22,232 nt of DNA from IMG/VR virus record IMGVR_UViG_3300045923_000004, positions 1-22,232 of that record; one strand, given 5' to 3'. The notes beneath the pieces are model-generated. The model made no database searches and was not told the origin of the DNA. It was given only the letters and a program-made list of their open reading frames with translations. This document shows positions 13,093 through 19,941 of the stretch, piece by piece (position 1 is the stretch's first letter; every line of letters begins with the position of its first letter). Made by a program: the position numbers and the translations under genes. Origin of the DNA: a virus.

Positions 13093-14015
13093 ATAATAAG
13101 GTTGACGACGATGAGCCAAGCGATCGCGTTGGTGAAGTCAATGAGTTCTATAAAGGGACTCAAATGTGGGCAGTCAGCAACGGTGACTCCTACTTCCCTT
13201 GCGCGACCACGGAGCCAAAGCTTCCACCTGGTCAATACGTCATCAACTTCAGCGACCAGAAGGGTATCTTCTTCGTAAAGAAAGACATCAATCTGGACAA
13301 GCTGTTGGTACTTCCCGACTCAAAGGCCGAGCGGGTTCTAGAGTCCATCAATCACTTTTGGGCATGTGAGCCCAAGTTCCGCGAGCATGGCTTCCTTTGG
13401 AAGCGTGGCATTATGCTTTGGGGTCCTCCTGGCTCTGGCAAGACCGTCCTGTGTCAGCAGCTTTCCAAGCAGATCGTCGACAAGGGTGGCATCAGTGTCT
13501 ACTTGAACGATCCAGGCTTCACGGCCGAGGGTCTGCGGGTTCTCCGCATGATCGAGAAGACCCGTCCCATCGTTGTTATGATAGAGGACATTGACGCTAT
13601 CGTTGACAAGAAGGGTGAGAGCGCGATGCTGGCCCTGTTGGACGGCGAACTACAGATCGACAACGTCGTATTCGTAGCCACGACCAACTATCCAGAGCGC
13701 CTGGACAAGCGTCTAGTCAATCGGCCCAGCCGGTTTGACGAGATCATCAAGATTGGAATGCCTTCTGCGGCCGCACGTGAGCAGTACATCAAGTACAAGG
13801 TTCCTCGTTTGGCGAAGGACGAGCATGCCGAGGAACTTGCGAAGTGGATTGCTGGCTCAGACAACATGAGCATTGCGCACATCCGCGAGATCATCATCTC
13901 CATCGAGTGCTTGGGTAACAGCGTCGACCAGACTCTGGCTCGCATTCGTAAGATGAATCAGACGAAGCCTTCTTCTACTCAGGAATCTGACAAGAGTTTC
14001 GGCTTCGGCGAGTAA
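13080..14015 (+). CDS. AAA+ ATPase between gp59 and gp32 genes
   Basis: The 311-residue protein has an N-terminal domain (1-108) with no recognised motif and a classical AAA core: Walker A GPPGSGKT (115-122), Walker B VVMIEDID (165-172), sensor 1 ATTNYPERL (200-208, N203), and NRPSRFD (214-220) with arginine-finger candidates R215 and R218. The core is close to the FtsH/katanin/BCS1 group. A helical lid follows (about 235-290). The tail is Ser/Gln-rich and ends FGFGE. T4 has no gene between 59 and 32, so this is an insertion or replacement in a conserved replication module. Substrate is unknown; remodelling of replication or recombination complexes is a guess from position. Confidence 0.85.
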   Translation: MSRVNNKVDDDEPSDRVGEVNEFYKGTQMWAVSNGDSYFPCATTEPKLPPGQYVINFSDQKGIFFVKKDINLDKLLVLPDSKAERVLESINHFWACEPKFREHGFLWKRGIMLWGPPGSGKTVLCQQLSKQIVDKGGISVYLNDPGFTAEGLRVLRMIEKTRPIVVMIEDIDAIVDKKGESAMLALLDGELQIDNVVFVATTNYPERLDKRLVNRPSRFDEIIKIGMPSAAAREQYIKYKVPRLAKDEHAEELAKWIAGSDNMSIAHIREIIISIECLGNSVDQTLARIRKMNQTKPSSTQESDKSFGFGE

Positions 14016-14027
14016 ATAAAGTTGAGA

Positions 14028-14061
14028 ATTTAGGTCGGTTCGGTGGCGGACCGACCTAAAT
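14028..14061 (+). promoter_or_regulatory. 12-bp perfect inverted repeat upstream of the gp32 gene
   Basis: ATTTAGGTCGGT (14028-14039) and ACCGACCTAAAT (14050-14061) flank a 10-base loop. There is no T-run. It lies 62 bases before the gp32 start and its right arm overlaps CTAAATA (14056-14062). In T4 the gene 32 mRNA leader folds to allow autogenous repression, so this hairpin may be an RNA target for gp32, or a terminator of the 33-59-AAA run. Confidence 0.6.
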
Positions 14062-14123
14062 AACCCTATATTATGAAGACTGTGAAACCACAATAAAACT
14101 GATACAACATAAAGGATAATAGC

Positions 14124-15143
14124 ATGTCTAGTCTAGCAAATCTTAAGAAGAATTCAAGCCTGTCCAAGTTGACAAAGGCTCTGAAAGATACCCAACAGGG
14201 TTCCAACCGTTCCGATGACCGATACTGGCAACCAGAAGTGGATAAGGCCGGCAACGGTTTTGCCATCATTCGTTTCCTTGACGCTCCTGCCGTAGATGGT
14301 GAGGATGGTCTGCCTTGGGTGACTCTGTTCACACATGGCTTCCAAGGTCCAGGCGGATGGTATATCGAAAACTCCCGCACGACCCTTGGCCGTGACTTCC
14401 AGGATCCAGTAAGCGACTTCAATAGCAAGTTGTGGGATTCAGGCGTCGAAGCCAACAAGGAAATTGCCCGTAAGCAAAAGCGTCGCTTGAGCTACATCAG
14501 CAACATCCTTGTGATCAAGGATCCAGTACACCCTGAGAATGAAGGCAAAGTGTTCCTATATTCTTACGGCAAGAAGATCTTCGACAAGATCAGGATGCAG
14601 ATCAACCCAACCGACGAAGAGATCGCCGGTGCGGCATTGGAAGGCAACAAGCTTGAGCCAGTGAACGTGATCAGCTTCTGGGAAGGTAAGAACTTCCGCT
14701 TGAAGATCCGCAAGGTCGAAGGCTACCGCAATTATGACACGTCTCACTTTGAGGACGCGGTCACAGCGGTTGCTGATACCGACAAGGAGATCGAAGCGAT
14801 CTGGAAGAAAGAATACAGCCTGAAGGACTTGGTCGCTGCCGATAAGTTCAAGACGTACGAAGAGCTTGAGGCTCGTCTGAACAAGGTCCTGGGATTGGAC
14901 GGCGCTCCTCCTGCTCCAAAGAGCACAGTGAAGAGCAAGCCAGTCACCACGGATGAGGACAACACTCCTCCATGGGACGACGCGAAGCCAGCCGCACAGG
15001 CTCCAACTGCCAAGGTCCAGGAGAAGGAAGTTGCCAAGACTCCAGTGAAGAAGCAAGCTGCTCCTGCGAAGGAACCAGTAGCTGCCGGTGATGACGACGA
15101 TAGCATGTTGAACATGTTCCGTGGTCTAGCTGATCAGGAGTAA
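14124..15143 (+). CDS. 32: ssDNA-binding protein, T4 gp32-like, without zinc cysteines
   Basis: The 339-residue protein (T4 gp32, 301) coats single-stranded DNA in replication, recombination and repair. Family signatures are FAIIRFLDAP (46-55), HGFQGPGGWYIEN (71-83), KRRLSYISNILVIKDP and GKVFLYSYGKKIFDKI, plus an acidic C-terminal tail (DDDDSMLNMF) like the protein-interaction tail of gp32. T4 gp32 binds zinc with one His and three Cys; here the His (71) remains but the protein has no cysteine, and serine or aspartate occupies the Cys positions. The linker (275-320) is Pro/Ala/Lys-rich and longer than in T4. AAAGGA precedes the ATG at a good distance. Confidence 0.92.
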   Translation: MSSLANLKKNSSLSKLTKALKDTQQGSNRSDDRYWQPEVDKAGNGFAIIRFLDAPAVDGEDGLPWVTLFTHGFQGPGGWYIENSRTTLGRDFQDPVSDFNSKLWDSGVEANKEIARKQKRRLSYISNILVIKDPVHPENEGKVFLYSYGKKIFDKIRMQINPTDEEIAGAALEGNKLEPVNVISFWEGKNFRLKIRKVEGYRNYDTSHFEDAVTAVADTDKEIEAIWKKEYSLKDLVAADKFKTYEELEARLNKVLGLDGAPPAPKSTVKSKPVTTDEDNTPPWDDAKPAAQAPTAKVQEKEVAKTPVKKQAAPAKEPVAAGDDDDSMLNMFRGLADQE

Positions 15144-15170
15144 TCCAAAGACAATCTTCGGATGGGATCA

Positions 15171-15197
15171 GGGACTCGAAAGAGTCCCTTTTCTTTT
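15171..15197 (+). terminator. Rho-independent terminator after gp32 gene
   Basis: GGGACTC (15171-15177), a GAAA tetraloop and GAGTCCC (15182-15188) are followed by TTTTCTTTT (15189-15197). It closes the + strand core genes where the converging minus-strand cluster ends (stop at 15198-15196). The opposite side lacks a T-run, so it works in one direction mainly. Confidence 0.93.
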
Positions 15198-17019
15198 ACA
15201 TTGAATAAACGCCAGCGAAGCTGACGGGATGATCGAACAATTGAGCAGTTGGACCGGCAAATGATGATTCATCATTGCGTGTCTTGATCACGACGTCGCC
15301 GCTAGAGTCTTGATTGCCTGCTACAATCGTCTTATTGATGACTGGAGCAACAACCGTCATCTCTGGTAGGGACTCAGTTGCTTCTGCTCTTTCTGGAACA
15401 AGACTGCTGGCCGTTGCCGCAGACTTACCATCATGGGCTGCATAATAGGCCACACGAGCAGCATCACGAGCAGCACCAGTCAGTGCTGTACCGGCTGCGG
15501 CAGGTTCTGCTGTAGCAACCTTAGAGATAGCAGCCTTGGTGTATTGCTCAGGGTGAGCCTTCATGCGCGCCTTGGCTTCCATTGTCTCATGATCACGACC
15601 CATCAGAGGGTTAGCAGCAATCTGAGAGAAACCGATGACGTCTTTCTGAGCTTGTGTAAGATCCTTGGCATCTACTTCCTTGCCACCGATCAGATACTTG
15701 CCGTTGGTGAAACCTTTGCCGTCGCGCTCTACCTTGATGCCATACTGCTCCAGGTACTTGTCAACAGCACTCTTAGCCTCCAGAGCATCCTTACCAGAGG
15801 CCATTCGATATGTGCCATAGGCTACTACACCCAGAGCTCCTGTCTCTACAGCGGCAGTTCCGGCAGCGATAATACCCTCGGCTCCTTCGAGACCTCCGGT
15901 CAAGAGCTTCCACAGCTGCTTGCCACCCATCTTAATAGCAGAGCCGATCTTACCAATCACCTTGAGTAACTGCTCACCAACCCACTTGGCCGTTGAAGCG
16001 AAGGCACCAAGGAGCTTCTTACCTAGCCATGCTAGAGCATCAGAAAGCAGACCTGATAGAATCTGATTCAGATTCTTGTTCATCAGTCCTTTCATAATCT
16101 TGTCGAGCTTGTCTTCGATCTCTTTATCTCTTTCCTTCTGTTCCTTCTCTACCTTGATCTGATGCTGCACCATCTTCATGGTTGCGGCTTCTTTTACGTC
16201 ATCGTTCTTAACTTCAGTATGAACCGGTTGGATCTGGGCAGAGGAAACAGGGATAGCAGGAGCCGGCACGACAGCTTCAGGACGAGCGGCTTCTACAGCA
16301 GCAGGACGAGCAGCTTCTACAGCAGCAGGAACCTCGGCAGGAGTCAGCTTGGTAGCCTTACCATTCGCGATGTTGTCCTTTGCTTTGAGAGCCATCCTTA
16401 CAATCTCTGAAACGTCATCGACGTTTGCAGGGACATGTTGAATCATCGCATGGGCTTCGGCTTTCTTGAAACCAAGACCCTGAAGAGCGGTTACAGCATC
16501 ATTGACAGCTTCAGTATTACGAGACATGTGCCCATTGACGACGCGCTGCGCAGACATTACCTGGGCTTGTGCGGTTGCCTGATGAAAGGAAGCAGGAGCC
16601 GGTTGACGCAACCTCTCCGCTTTATACTGTCTTACTTCAGTGTAGAGATAGTCAACCTTCTTTACCAGGTCGGCTATCTGCTTGGAGATTTGTGAGGAAG
16701 GATCTGCGGCGGCAAGAGTATTGTTATGCTGAGCAAGGATCTGGGCAGAGCGCTCCATTTCATTCTTGTTAGCCATAGAGGCGGAGATGGATCCACCAAT
16801 ACCCTTACCCAATACACGAGTCAATAGACCGTGACGGAAGGCGCCACCATTGTTAGACATAGTGGCTTGTGCATTCTTGACTTCTTTGGCACGAGCCTGA
16901 GCATCCTCAAATTTCATCTGAGGATTGGCAGCCTTTAGTTGTAGAGCAATCTCATTGATGGATGCACCGGTGCCACCCTTCACTGATACTCTTCGTCTTG
17001 GTCTCTTTCTATCTGCCAT
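15196..17019 (-). CDS. Probable tail tape-measure protein (gp29 position)
   Basis: The 607-residue protein is near the length of T4 gp29 (590). It has a basic N-terminus (MADRKRPRRRVSVKGG), helical and coiled-coil parts (85-135, 275-315), a Pro/Ala linker (228-258), a central amphipathic/hydrophobic block (318-404, e.g. LLSDALAWLGKKLLGAFA), and a C-terminal region with Ala-rich helices. Residues about 173-213 (ALQGLGFKKAEAHAMI, then DVSEIVRMALK) resemble the C-terminal helical domain of RuvA or a UBA fold. The gene directly follows the frameshifted tail chaperone frames (TAATG overlap), the usual site of the tape-measure gene. At about 0.15 nm per residue it would fit a tail near 90 nm. Other virion roles are possible. 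Confidence 0.6.
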   Translation of the reverse strand: MADRKRPRRRVSVKGGTGASINEIALQLKAANPQMKFEDAQARAKEVKNAQATMSNNGGAFRHGLLTRVLGKGIGGSISASMANKNEMERSAQILAQHNNTLAAADPSSQISKQIADLVKKVDYLYTEVRQYKAERLRQPAPASFHQATAQAQVMSAQRVVNGHMSRNTEAVNDAVTALQGLGFKKAEAHAMIQHVPANVDDVSEIVRMALKAKDNIANGKATKLTPAEVPAAVEAARPAAVEAARPEAVVPAPAIPVSSAQIQPVHTEVKNDDVKEAATMKMVQHQIKVEKEQKERDKEIEDKLDKIMKGLMNKNLNQILSGLLSDALAWLGKKLLGAFASTAKWVGEQLLKVIGKIGSAIKMGGKQLWKLLTGGLEGAEGIIAAGTAAVETGALGVVAYGTYRMASGKDALEAKSAVDKYLEQYGIKVERDGKGFTNGKYLIGGKEVDAKDLTQAQKDVIGFSQIAANPLMGRDHETMEAKARMKAHPEQYTKAAISKVATAEPAAAGTALTGAARDAARVAYYAAHDGKSAATASSLVPERAEATESLPEMTVVAPVINKTIVAGNQDSSGDVVIKTRNDESSFAGPTAQLFDHPVSFAGVYSM

Positions 17020-17237
17020 TAGCCTCTGCCTGTCTTCTTAGCCGCTCTTCTAGCCGCGTTCTCGAGCTTGATCTTCTCATTCTCAGCCGCTACCGTGCTC
17101 GTTATCATAGCAACGTAAGCGTCCCGTTCCCAGGGCATCATATCATCAAATCTAGTAAAGTCAATTTTTTGATGATAAAGCAAACTGAAGTTCAATTTGA
17201 ATTGAGCTTCCAAAGTATCATGACAAAAGCCTACACG
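17019..17237 (-). CDS. -1 frame extension of the gp26-like tail assembly protein
   Basis: This frame is open from the slippery site to TAA at 17021-17019 and adds 72 residues to frame-0 residue 266, giving a 338-residue fusion. It contains FDDMMPWERDAYVAMI followed by a charged helix (ENEKIKLENAARRAAKK), the pattern seen in frameshift extensions of tail chaperones. There is no ATG-type start with a Shine-Dalgarno at its head; only a TTG at 17213 could start it alone, so translation by frameshift is favoured. Its stop overlaps the tape-measure ATG. Confidence 0.7.
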   Translation of the reverse strand, partial: RVGFCHDTLEAQFKLNFSLLYHQKIDFTRFDDMMPWERDAYVAMITSTVAAENEKIKLENAARRAAKKTGRG

Positions 17238-18034
17238 AAAAAATCTTGGATTCCCTCCAAGACGATTTTGTGATCATAGCCGCACTTGGCGCACTTGATT
17301 CCTGTTTCCAATCTCGTCTGGGGCGCGTTCTTAATAAACTCGCGAATCTTTTCGTATTTATCACCAGGTAGTGCAAGGAGGAATTCTTTCAACTCCTGCT
17401 CTGTACAATCGCTGGCTGGATAGGCACTATCCTTATCATAGATCACATCCAAACAGTTAGATGCGACCACCAACTCTACATCGTTCTCAGGGACACCCTG
17501 GAGCTTACGGAATAGGTCGAAGGTTGGAAACTTCATCCTGACACCGATATCATCAGTAAACTTGATCTGAAGCTGGGTGTCTTTATTGACAACAGGGATG
17601 TTCAGGAAGTCAACCGGTACGTCTAGCACCATACCACAGTCTACCATTTCAGGTGGAGCACTAGGATCTGGTGGAGGAGCATCAACCAGTGTCATTACAC
17701 CATTGGACATAACCTTTACAGGCTTTGGCTTCTTGACGACTTTGTTCTTACATTGAAAATGAGTCGTTCCTCTTTCACCGATACTTCGAGCACGGAGAGC
17801 CAAGAAGATCATCTCCAGGTCGATCATCGCCATCTGGTCTACGTTGAACTCACCAATGACGCAGTTGGAAATAATCTGCTTCAGCGATTCGGTTGTAGTA
17901 CCAATATCACCAGCACTAACGGCCATGAGCATTAGCTTCTCTTCACGGACTGTGAATGGGCGAATCTTGATGGGATCTTTCTGGGAAAGTAGTTGGACAT
18001 CATATATTGGATATGCTATTTGTGGTAGCTTCAT
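17231..18034 (-). CDS. 26: Baseplate/tail assembly protein, T4 gp26-like
   Basis: The 267-residue protein resembles the T4_baseplate family (T4 gp26, 208): MKLPQIAYPIYDVQLLSQKD at the N-terminus, IKIRPFTVREEKLMLMA, IGEFNVDQMAMIDLEMIFLALRARSIGE, then CGMVLDVPVDF and a central Cys-rich part. Near the C-terminus CAKCGYDHKIV suggests a small zinc or beta unit. In T4 the protein is needed for baseplate hub assembly. It ends in TAG, two codons after a -1 slippery site, so part of the product is probably extended by 72 residues. Read-through of the TAG would instead give 12 residues. The upstream sequence GGTGA precedes the ATG. Confidence 0.82.
   Translation of the reverse strand: MKLPQIAYPIYDVQLLSQKDPIKIRPFTVREEKLMLMAVSAGDIGTTTESLKQIISNCVIGEFNVDQMAMIDLEMIFLALRARSIGERGTTHFQCKNKVVKKPKPVKVMSNGVMTLVDAPPPDPSAPPEMVDCGMVLDVPVDFLNIPVVNKDTQLQIKFTDDIGVRMKFPTFDLFRKLQGVPENDVELVVASNCLDVIYDKDSAYPASDCTEQELKEFLLALPGDKYEKIREFIKNAPQTRLETGIKCAKCGYDHKIVLEGIQDFFV
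17237..17258 (-). promoter_or_regulatory. Programmed -1 frameshift signal
   Basis: On the minus strand, GAT TTT TTC GTG TAG contains the slippery heptamer T-TTT-TTC (17243-17237), two codons before the frame-0 stop. GGAGGG (17258-17253) lies nine bases upstream of it, the placement of the Shine-Dalgarno stimulator in dnaX. A hairpin GAAG-TCAAT/ATTGA-CTTC (17210-17187) lies 26 bases downstream, rather far to act as a stimulator. Confidence 0.78.
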
Positions 18035-18050
18035 TATAAATCACCTTGAA

Positions 18051-18917
18051 TTAAATAGATTGAATCAACTTGTTGACCTGTTGGCTGACGGCAGCACCTG
18101 CAGTACGCAGGTCAGTTTGTACAGCGGTTGTGATACCAGCCGTAGATAGGACACCTGAAGGGAACGGCAATTGGAATGGTTGACCGAACTGTGTTGCAGA
18201 ATTTGTGACGGTCGTATCAGATATCCACTTGCGGAATTGGAAGCCCAATTGTAGACGATGAATAGAATCATTGTCCCATGACTGGCTTAACGGCGCGCAA
18301 GATATAGGACATGCGTCAATAAGTTTGACAGCATAGGCAGGATTACCTTCGTTGTCGTATTGGAAGCACGTGATATCTGCTTCCCAGTTACGCTGACCAT
18401 CAGATGTCTCTGCGTAATTTACCAGACCTGTCTGGGCAGGAACCATGTAGTCCATCCACGCATCAAAGAATCTCTTTTCCCACATGTCGCCGGTTACGAC
18501 AACTGTGAAAGATGCTTGCCCATATTGGTTGTGGTGAGGAATACGTTCAATGAAAGAATACTTGCGATACTCAATCATGTTGATATCGCGCCCAGGAAGC
18601 TCGGAGACTTCACACTGGAGACTAAGATCCTGCATACTCACGCCTGGATCTATCGTACCGGATGAGCGCAGACCACTAGGCACAGAGAAACGCACATCGA
18701 ACTTATCAGCACGAGCCGTTTCACGGTGCTTGTGTAGATTACCAACGAACTTGTTAATATTAAAGTTCTGATTCTGTAGAGGAGCCGTCAGGTTGGTGAT
18801 CCCGATTCCATTACGATTCAATTGAATGTCGAATACACCTGGCAACCCTGGGATAGCCAACTGCGCCTCAGCACTTGAGTCAAGTGGGTTAAAGGGGTTT
18901 AGGTTGAAGTCAGCCAT
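18051..18917 (-). CDS. Tail-tube family protein, T4 gp54/gp19-like
   Basis: The 288-residue protein has the gp19/gp54 tube fold pattern: INKFVGNLHKHRETARADKF, then beta strands with LQCEVSELPGRDI, FTVVVTGDMWEKRFFDAWMD, ADITCFQYDNEGNPAYAVKL, DACPISCAPLSQSWDN and HRLQLGFQFRKWI. Its length is nearer to the baseplate-tube initiator gp54 (320) than to the tube protein gp19 (163), and N- and C-terminal extensions (1-50, 250-288) are low in complexity. It would lie on the top of the baseplate under the tube. A CTAAATA box is 58 bases upstream. Overlaps the gene before it by one base. Confidence 0.8.
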   Translation of the reverse strand: MADFNLNPFNPLDSSAEAQLAIPGLPGVFDIQLNRNGIGITNLTAPLQNQNFNINKFVGNLHKHRETARADKFDVRFSVPSGLRSSGTIDPGVSMQDLSLQCEVSELPGRDINMIEYRKYSFIERIPHHNQYGQASFTVVVTGDMWEKRFFDAWMDYMVPAQTGLVNYAETSDGQRNWEADITCFQYDNEGNPAYAVKLIDACPISCAPLSQSWDNDSIHRLQLGFQFRKWISDTTVTNSATQFGQPFQLPFPSGVLSTAGITTAVQTDLRTAGAAVSQQVNKLIQSI

Positions 18918-19444
18918 TAGTAGGGTTTGCCTTTCTTAAATTGCGTCACAGGAAGCATGATCATGTTCTCCCAATATTTAGGGTCAATGTCTAAGAACGG
19001 AGAACGAACATGATTGAACAGGTATCGCTTGATGCAGACCTTGTATGCGTCTAGTTGTGGTACGTCGCGCAGAGTTGGATATTCAACCTTCAGTTTGCTA
19101 CTCAGGTTATAGGTTTTCTTGAAGCCATCAAACATCTTACGATTAGAGGCGAAGGCTTCCAACTGCTCAAAGAAAGACAGCCGCGCGCCTGGTGGTAGAT
19201 AGTGAAAGTTTAACCCAAGGAAGCCATCAGCATAATAGTTGAGCGGCAATACCAGAGGGAACCGGTCATAGTAAGGCAATTCTTTCTTGAGCTTTGGATC
19301 ATACCAGAAGAAGTTCAGTCGACCCAGCTTAGGGACTCCAAGGATCTTACCGATACCCTGAGCCTGAAGCATTGATGCATTGGTAGCGAATCCAAGAATG
19401 ACCTTCTTGAACCACGCGATAGAATTGTCTTGGGGATTTGCCAT
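18917..19444 (-). CDS. Conserved T4-type tail-cluster protein, function unknown
   Basis: The 175-residue protein contains GRLNFFWYDPKLKKELPYYD followed by RFPLVLPL and GFLGLNFHYLPPGAR, a pattern I associate with T4-like structural regions but cannot name with confidence. The length is near T4 gp28 (177) and gp3 (176); neither similarity is visible enough to assert. No membrane segment or catalytic motif is seen. It sits between the gp4-like and tube genes. A virion or assembly role is inferred from position. Confidence 0.65.
   Translation of the reverse strand: MANPQDNSIAWFKKVILGFATNASMLQAQGIGKILGVPKLGRLNFFWYDPKLKKELPYYDRFPLVLPLNYYADGFLGLNFHYLPPGARLSFFEQLEAFASNRKMFDGFKKTYNLSSKLKVEYPTLRDVPQLDAYKVCIKRYLFNHVRSPFLDIDPKYWENMIMLPVTQFKKGKPY
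18975..18981 (-). promoter_or_regulatory. Candidate late-promoter box CTAAATA before the tube gene
   Basis: The minus strand reads CTAAATA here, 58 bases upstream of the tube gene ATG at 18917. It lies inside the preceding coding region. It may drive late expression of the tail-tube gene. Confidence 0.35.
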
Positions 19445-19447
19445 GGA

Positions 19448-19894
19448 TTATTTAGTGCCTTTCTTGAAGATGTCATCTTCCGTCAGAATCTGAAAACCCC
19501 AGCCCTGAGTCTCGGCAAAAGCCTTAGCGAACTTCCATTTGGCCTGGTTCTTGGCAAACTCTGCAAGCTCTCCATAGTAACGCTTCGTCTTACGCTTTGG
19601 TGTCTTAGGAGGAGAGCAATATTTCTTTGGCTTGACTTCTAGGATCAGGCGCTTCTCTGTGCCATTAGGTAGCTTGGCTAACACAACAAAGTCAGGGAAG
19701 TACCGGTGGACCTTATTATCTATCGGTGACATGTACGGTATGGCTAGCTCTTCAGATGACCATTCGATGATCTGGTCCCATTCGTCTAGTTTCACCATCA
19801 CATTGCGTTCCCAAAGAGAGCGCCACACAATCTGCTCCACTTTGCCCCTGTACTTAGCCGGGTTCCGAGGAGTAAAGATCCCTTTGTAGGACAT
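19448..19894 (-). CDS. 4: Head completion nuclease-like protein, T4 gp4
   Basis: The 148-residue protein (T4 gp4, 150) matches the phage head-completion/TnsA-like nuclease family: SYKGIFTPRNPAKYRGK, IVWRSLWERNVMVKLDE with an Arg and a Glu, YMSPIDNKVHRYFPDFVV (PDF with catalytic Asp) and LILEVKPKK (E-x-K). In T4 the protein is needed to finish filled heads before tail joining, perhaps by trimming DNA. It heads the minus-strand cluster, divergent from the gp48-like gene. Its TAA is part of a CTAAATA box before the next gene. Confidence 0.85.
   Translation of the reverse strand: MSYKGIFTPRNPAKYRGKVEQIVWRSLWERNVMVKLDEWDQIIEWSSEELAIPYMSPIDNKVHRYFPDFVVLAKLPNGTEKRLILEVKPKKYCSPPKTPKRKTKRYYGELAEFAKNQAKWKFAKAFAETQGWGFQILTEDDIFKKGTK
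19449..19455 (-). promoter_or_regulatory. Candidate late-promoter box CTAAATA on the minus strand
   Basis: On the minus strand CTAAATA overlaps the stop codon of the gp4-like gene, four bases before the ATG of the 175-residue gene. This is too close for a late promoter with an ordinary leader, so it may be only a stop-codon coincidence. Confidence 0.25.
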
Positions 19895-19907
19895 GGTCTA
19901 GAATACC

Positions 19908-19915
19908 TATAAATA
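19908..19915 (+). promoter_or_regulatory. T4-type late promoter TATAAATA
   Basis: A perfect TATAAATA, the T4 late -10 consensus, lies 26 bases before the ATG of the gp48-like gene, in the divergent gap between tail clusters. It fits with the gp33-like coactivator encoded in the same window. Confidence 0.8.
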
Positions 19916-19941
19916 GACAGTAATCATCTATGTAGGTCTCC

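Noticed and set aside
14556-15115. Two minus-strand open frames across the gp32 gene
   Set aside because: They lie opposite a strongly conserved gene and behind its terminator, with low-complexity translations.
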